A stretch of 42,270 nucleotides of DNA from JANQKX01 sp039028695 (GTDB lineage: Bacteria; Pseudomonadota; Alphaproteobacteria; Kiloniellales; Kiloniellaceae): NCBI GenBank assembly GCA_039028695.1, contig JBCCHN010000038.1, positions 1-42,270 on the forward strand, read 5' to 3'. The number at the start of each line of letters is the position of its first letter. Position 1 is the stretch's first letter. Position numbers and translations under genes: made by a program. Below, one piece after another: positions 40,982 to 42,270 of this stretch. Under the pieces are notes generated by a model. That model was not told the DNA's origin. It saw only the letters and a program-made list of their open reading frames with translations, and ran no database searches.

Positions 40982-41958
40982 ATCCGCTCTCGAAGACCAA
41001 AGTAGCTAAGCAGACATCGCGCAAAAGCGCCACCCGCCGCGCATCCGCGAAGTTGGCCAACGCTAAGAGAGGTAAAGGTACGACCCTCACTCGCCGCACC
41101 GTCGGTCGCTCCACCGCACCGCGCAAGTCCAGCAACCGTAAGCCGGTGCGCCGGCGTACACCTCTGGTGCTTAAGCCCAGGGTTATGACACGCCTGGCCG
41201 CCGGCGTCGCTGTGGCATCCCTCGTGTGCGGGTCGGTCTGGTTATGGCAATCAGGTTGGGTGGGACACCAAACCGCCAAAGCGGTTAAGGTGGCCTACGG
41301 ACTGAGTGCAAACCTGGGCCTCAAGCTTGCCGACCTACAAGTGGCCGGACGCCAACGGACGGAGACAGAAACGATTTTGTCGACCATGGCCGTTAAGCGA
41401 GACATGCCGCTCCTCATGTTCGACCCCGAGCAGGCTCGACAGGCGCTTGAGGCGCTACCCTGGGTTCGCCAGGCAGAGGTGGAACGACATTTCCCCGATG
41501 TGGTCTTTGTCCGCTTGCATGAACGCGAGCCTTTGGCGCTTTGGCAAATGGACGGCGACGTCCATCTTATCGATCGTCATGGGGACGTTATTTCCGAAGC
41601 CTCGGCGCACAACTTCGCCCACCTTCCTTTGGTGGTCGGCCCTGGCGCGCAATACCAAGCGGCCCAATTGATTGACCTTTTGGGAAGCGAACCGGACCTA
41701 AAAAAACGTGTCTCGGGCGCGGTATGGATCAGCGACCGCCGGTGGAACCTACAGATGGACGGGCGTATCGAGGTCCGCCTACCCGAGGGTGACTTGACCG
41801 CAGCCTGGCAACAGCTGGCCGAGGTTGAGAGGGAACATGGTGTGTTTGAGCGAGACGTCAAGATCATCGACATGCGCATACCCGACCGACTGGTGGTGCG
41901 CACCTCACCCGATGCAAAACCCTTGAGCCACCCATCGGATGAAGAAGAGAGCACCTGA
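40969..41958 (+). CDS. ftsQ: Cell division protein FtsQ with long basic cytoplasmic domain
   Basis: FtsQ links early and late divisome proteins and recruits FtsB-FtsL. The 329-residue protein has a strongly basic cytoplasmic lead of about 74 residues, rich in Arg, Lys, Ser and Thr, then one membrane helix (about 77-95). The POTRA domain follows (about 120-190: RTETETILSTMAVKRDMPLLMF, ALPWVRQAEVERHFPDVVFVRL), then a beta domain with PLALWQMDGDVHLIDRHGDVI and IEVRLPEGDLTAAWQQL. The ATG at 40969 has GGTGGAG before it. It overlaps ddl and lies 55 bases before ftsA. Confidence 0.93.
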   Translation: MRFLNPLSKTKVAKQTSRKSATRRASAKLANAKRGKGTTLTRRTVGRSTAPRKSSNRKPVRRRTPLVLKPRVMTRLAAGVAVASLVCGSVWLWQSGWVGHQTAKAVKVAYGLSANLGLKLADLQVAGRQRTETETILSTMAVKRDMPLLMFDPEQARQALEALPWVRQAEVERHFPDVVFVRLHEREPLALWQMDGDVHLIDRHGDVISEASAHNFAHLPLVVGPGAQYQAAQLIDLLGSEPDLKKRVSGAVWISDRRWNLQMDGRIEVRLPEGDLTAAWQQLAEVEREHGVFERDVKIIDMRIPDRLVVRTSPDAKPLSHPSDEEEST

Positions 41959-42013
41959 AGACGCAAGATGGATGGTCGAGTGATAGGAAGATGCGAAGGA
42001 AAGACTGGACGGT

Positions 42014-42270
42014 ATGAGAAGGGGCTTTAGCAAAAACGGTTTGGTTGCCGCCTTGGATGTCGGCAGCACAAAGACCTGTTGCTTCATCGCTCGCGAGCAG
42101 GCCAATGGGCAAGCGCGCATCATCGGCATCGGCCAGCAGGCCAGCCAAGGATTGAAAGGCGGCAGCATCATCGGTCTGGACCTGGCTGAAGCATCGGTGT
42201 TGAACGCGGTCCACGCCGCCGAACAAATGGCCGGCGAGACCATTGATCGGGTGATCGTTAACCTGTCCGG
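42014..42270 (+). CDS. ftsA: Cell division protein FtsA (N-terminal part only)
   Basis: FtsA is the actin-like protein that ties FtsZ to the membrane. Only the first 85 codons are in the window; the gene runs off the right edge. The visible part starts MRRGFSKNGLVAALDVGSTKTCCFIAR, whose LDVGSTKT is the phosphate-1 ATP motif. It continues IGIGQQASQGLKGGSIIGLDLAEASVLNAV and RVIVNLSG, as expected of the 1A region. The ATG at 42014 follows AAGGAAAG at ten bases. The 55-base gap after ftsQ may hold a local promoter, but I see no clear one. Confidence 0.93.
   Translation, partial: MRRGFSKNGLVAALDVGSTKTCCFIAREQANGQARIIGIGQQASQGLKGGSIIGLDLAEASVLNAVHAAEQMAGETIDRVIVNLS

Overview
The window reads as chromosomal DNA of an alphaproteobacterium, probably in or near the Rhodospirillales or Kiloniellales. 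The grounds are the families present (DUF2336, DUF3750, a TerB plus J-domain DjlA-like chaperone, a small ribbon-helix-helix gene behind fumC) and the arrangement djlA, amidase, rnpB, mraZ/dcw. The motifs found upstream of mraZ are also those of alphaproteobacterial regulators: CtrA TTAA-N7-TTAAC and LexA GAAC-N7-GAAC. MurE has the DNPR motif of meso-diaminopimelate ligases, as expected for a Gram-negative wall. No tRNA, rRNA, CRISPR array, insertion sequence or phage gene was seen.

Left part (1-25 kb), metabolism and accessory genes. An RND efflux pump (permease cut by the window edge, plus its adaptor) is read leftward. Rightward come an alpha/beta hydrolase, a DUF1801 protein, fumarase C with an unusual histone-H1-like tail, and a ribbon-helix-helix protein. 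A leftward group holds an AsmA-like giant protein, an ectoine-catabolism pair (eutC, eutD/doeA) and a SnoaL-like protein. A D-lactate-dehydrogenase-like flavoprotein faces a DUF805 membrane protein. A tight leftward operon encodes a fused hydantoinase/5-oxoprolinase, a cyclase-family protein lacking the usual His ligands, and a MarR-type regulator; its promoter carries good palindromes. Then come an ankyrin protein, DUF2336, DUF3750, DjlA, the ABC-F protein Uup, an EamA transporter and an AmpD-like amidase.

Right part (25.4-42.3 kb), wall and division. The RNase P RNA gene ends at a clear intrinsic terminator. It is followed by the complete start of the dcw cluster: mraZ, rsmH, ftsL, ftsI, murE, murF, mraY, murD, ftsW, murG, murC, murB, ddl, ftsQ and ftsA (cut). 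Nearly every junction is an ATGA stop/start overlap or a gap of about 10 bases, so the genes are likely one translationally coupled unit from UDP-MurNAc-peptide synthesis through lipid II to the divisome.

The most interesting region is the roughly 290-base leader between rnpB and mraZ. Within 63 bases it holds two DnaA-box matches, a perfect alphaproteobacterial LexA box and a perfect CtrA box. About 110 bases downstream lies a five-unit array of MraZ boxes with exact 10-base spacing, just after a candidate promoter. On sequence alone this looks like a point where replication, cell-cycle and SOS signals could meet on the division operon. The second standout is the fumarase, whose normal 468-residue core is followed by 56 residues of Lys/Ala repeats ending in an AT-hook-like motif.
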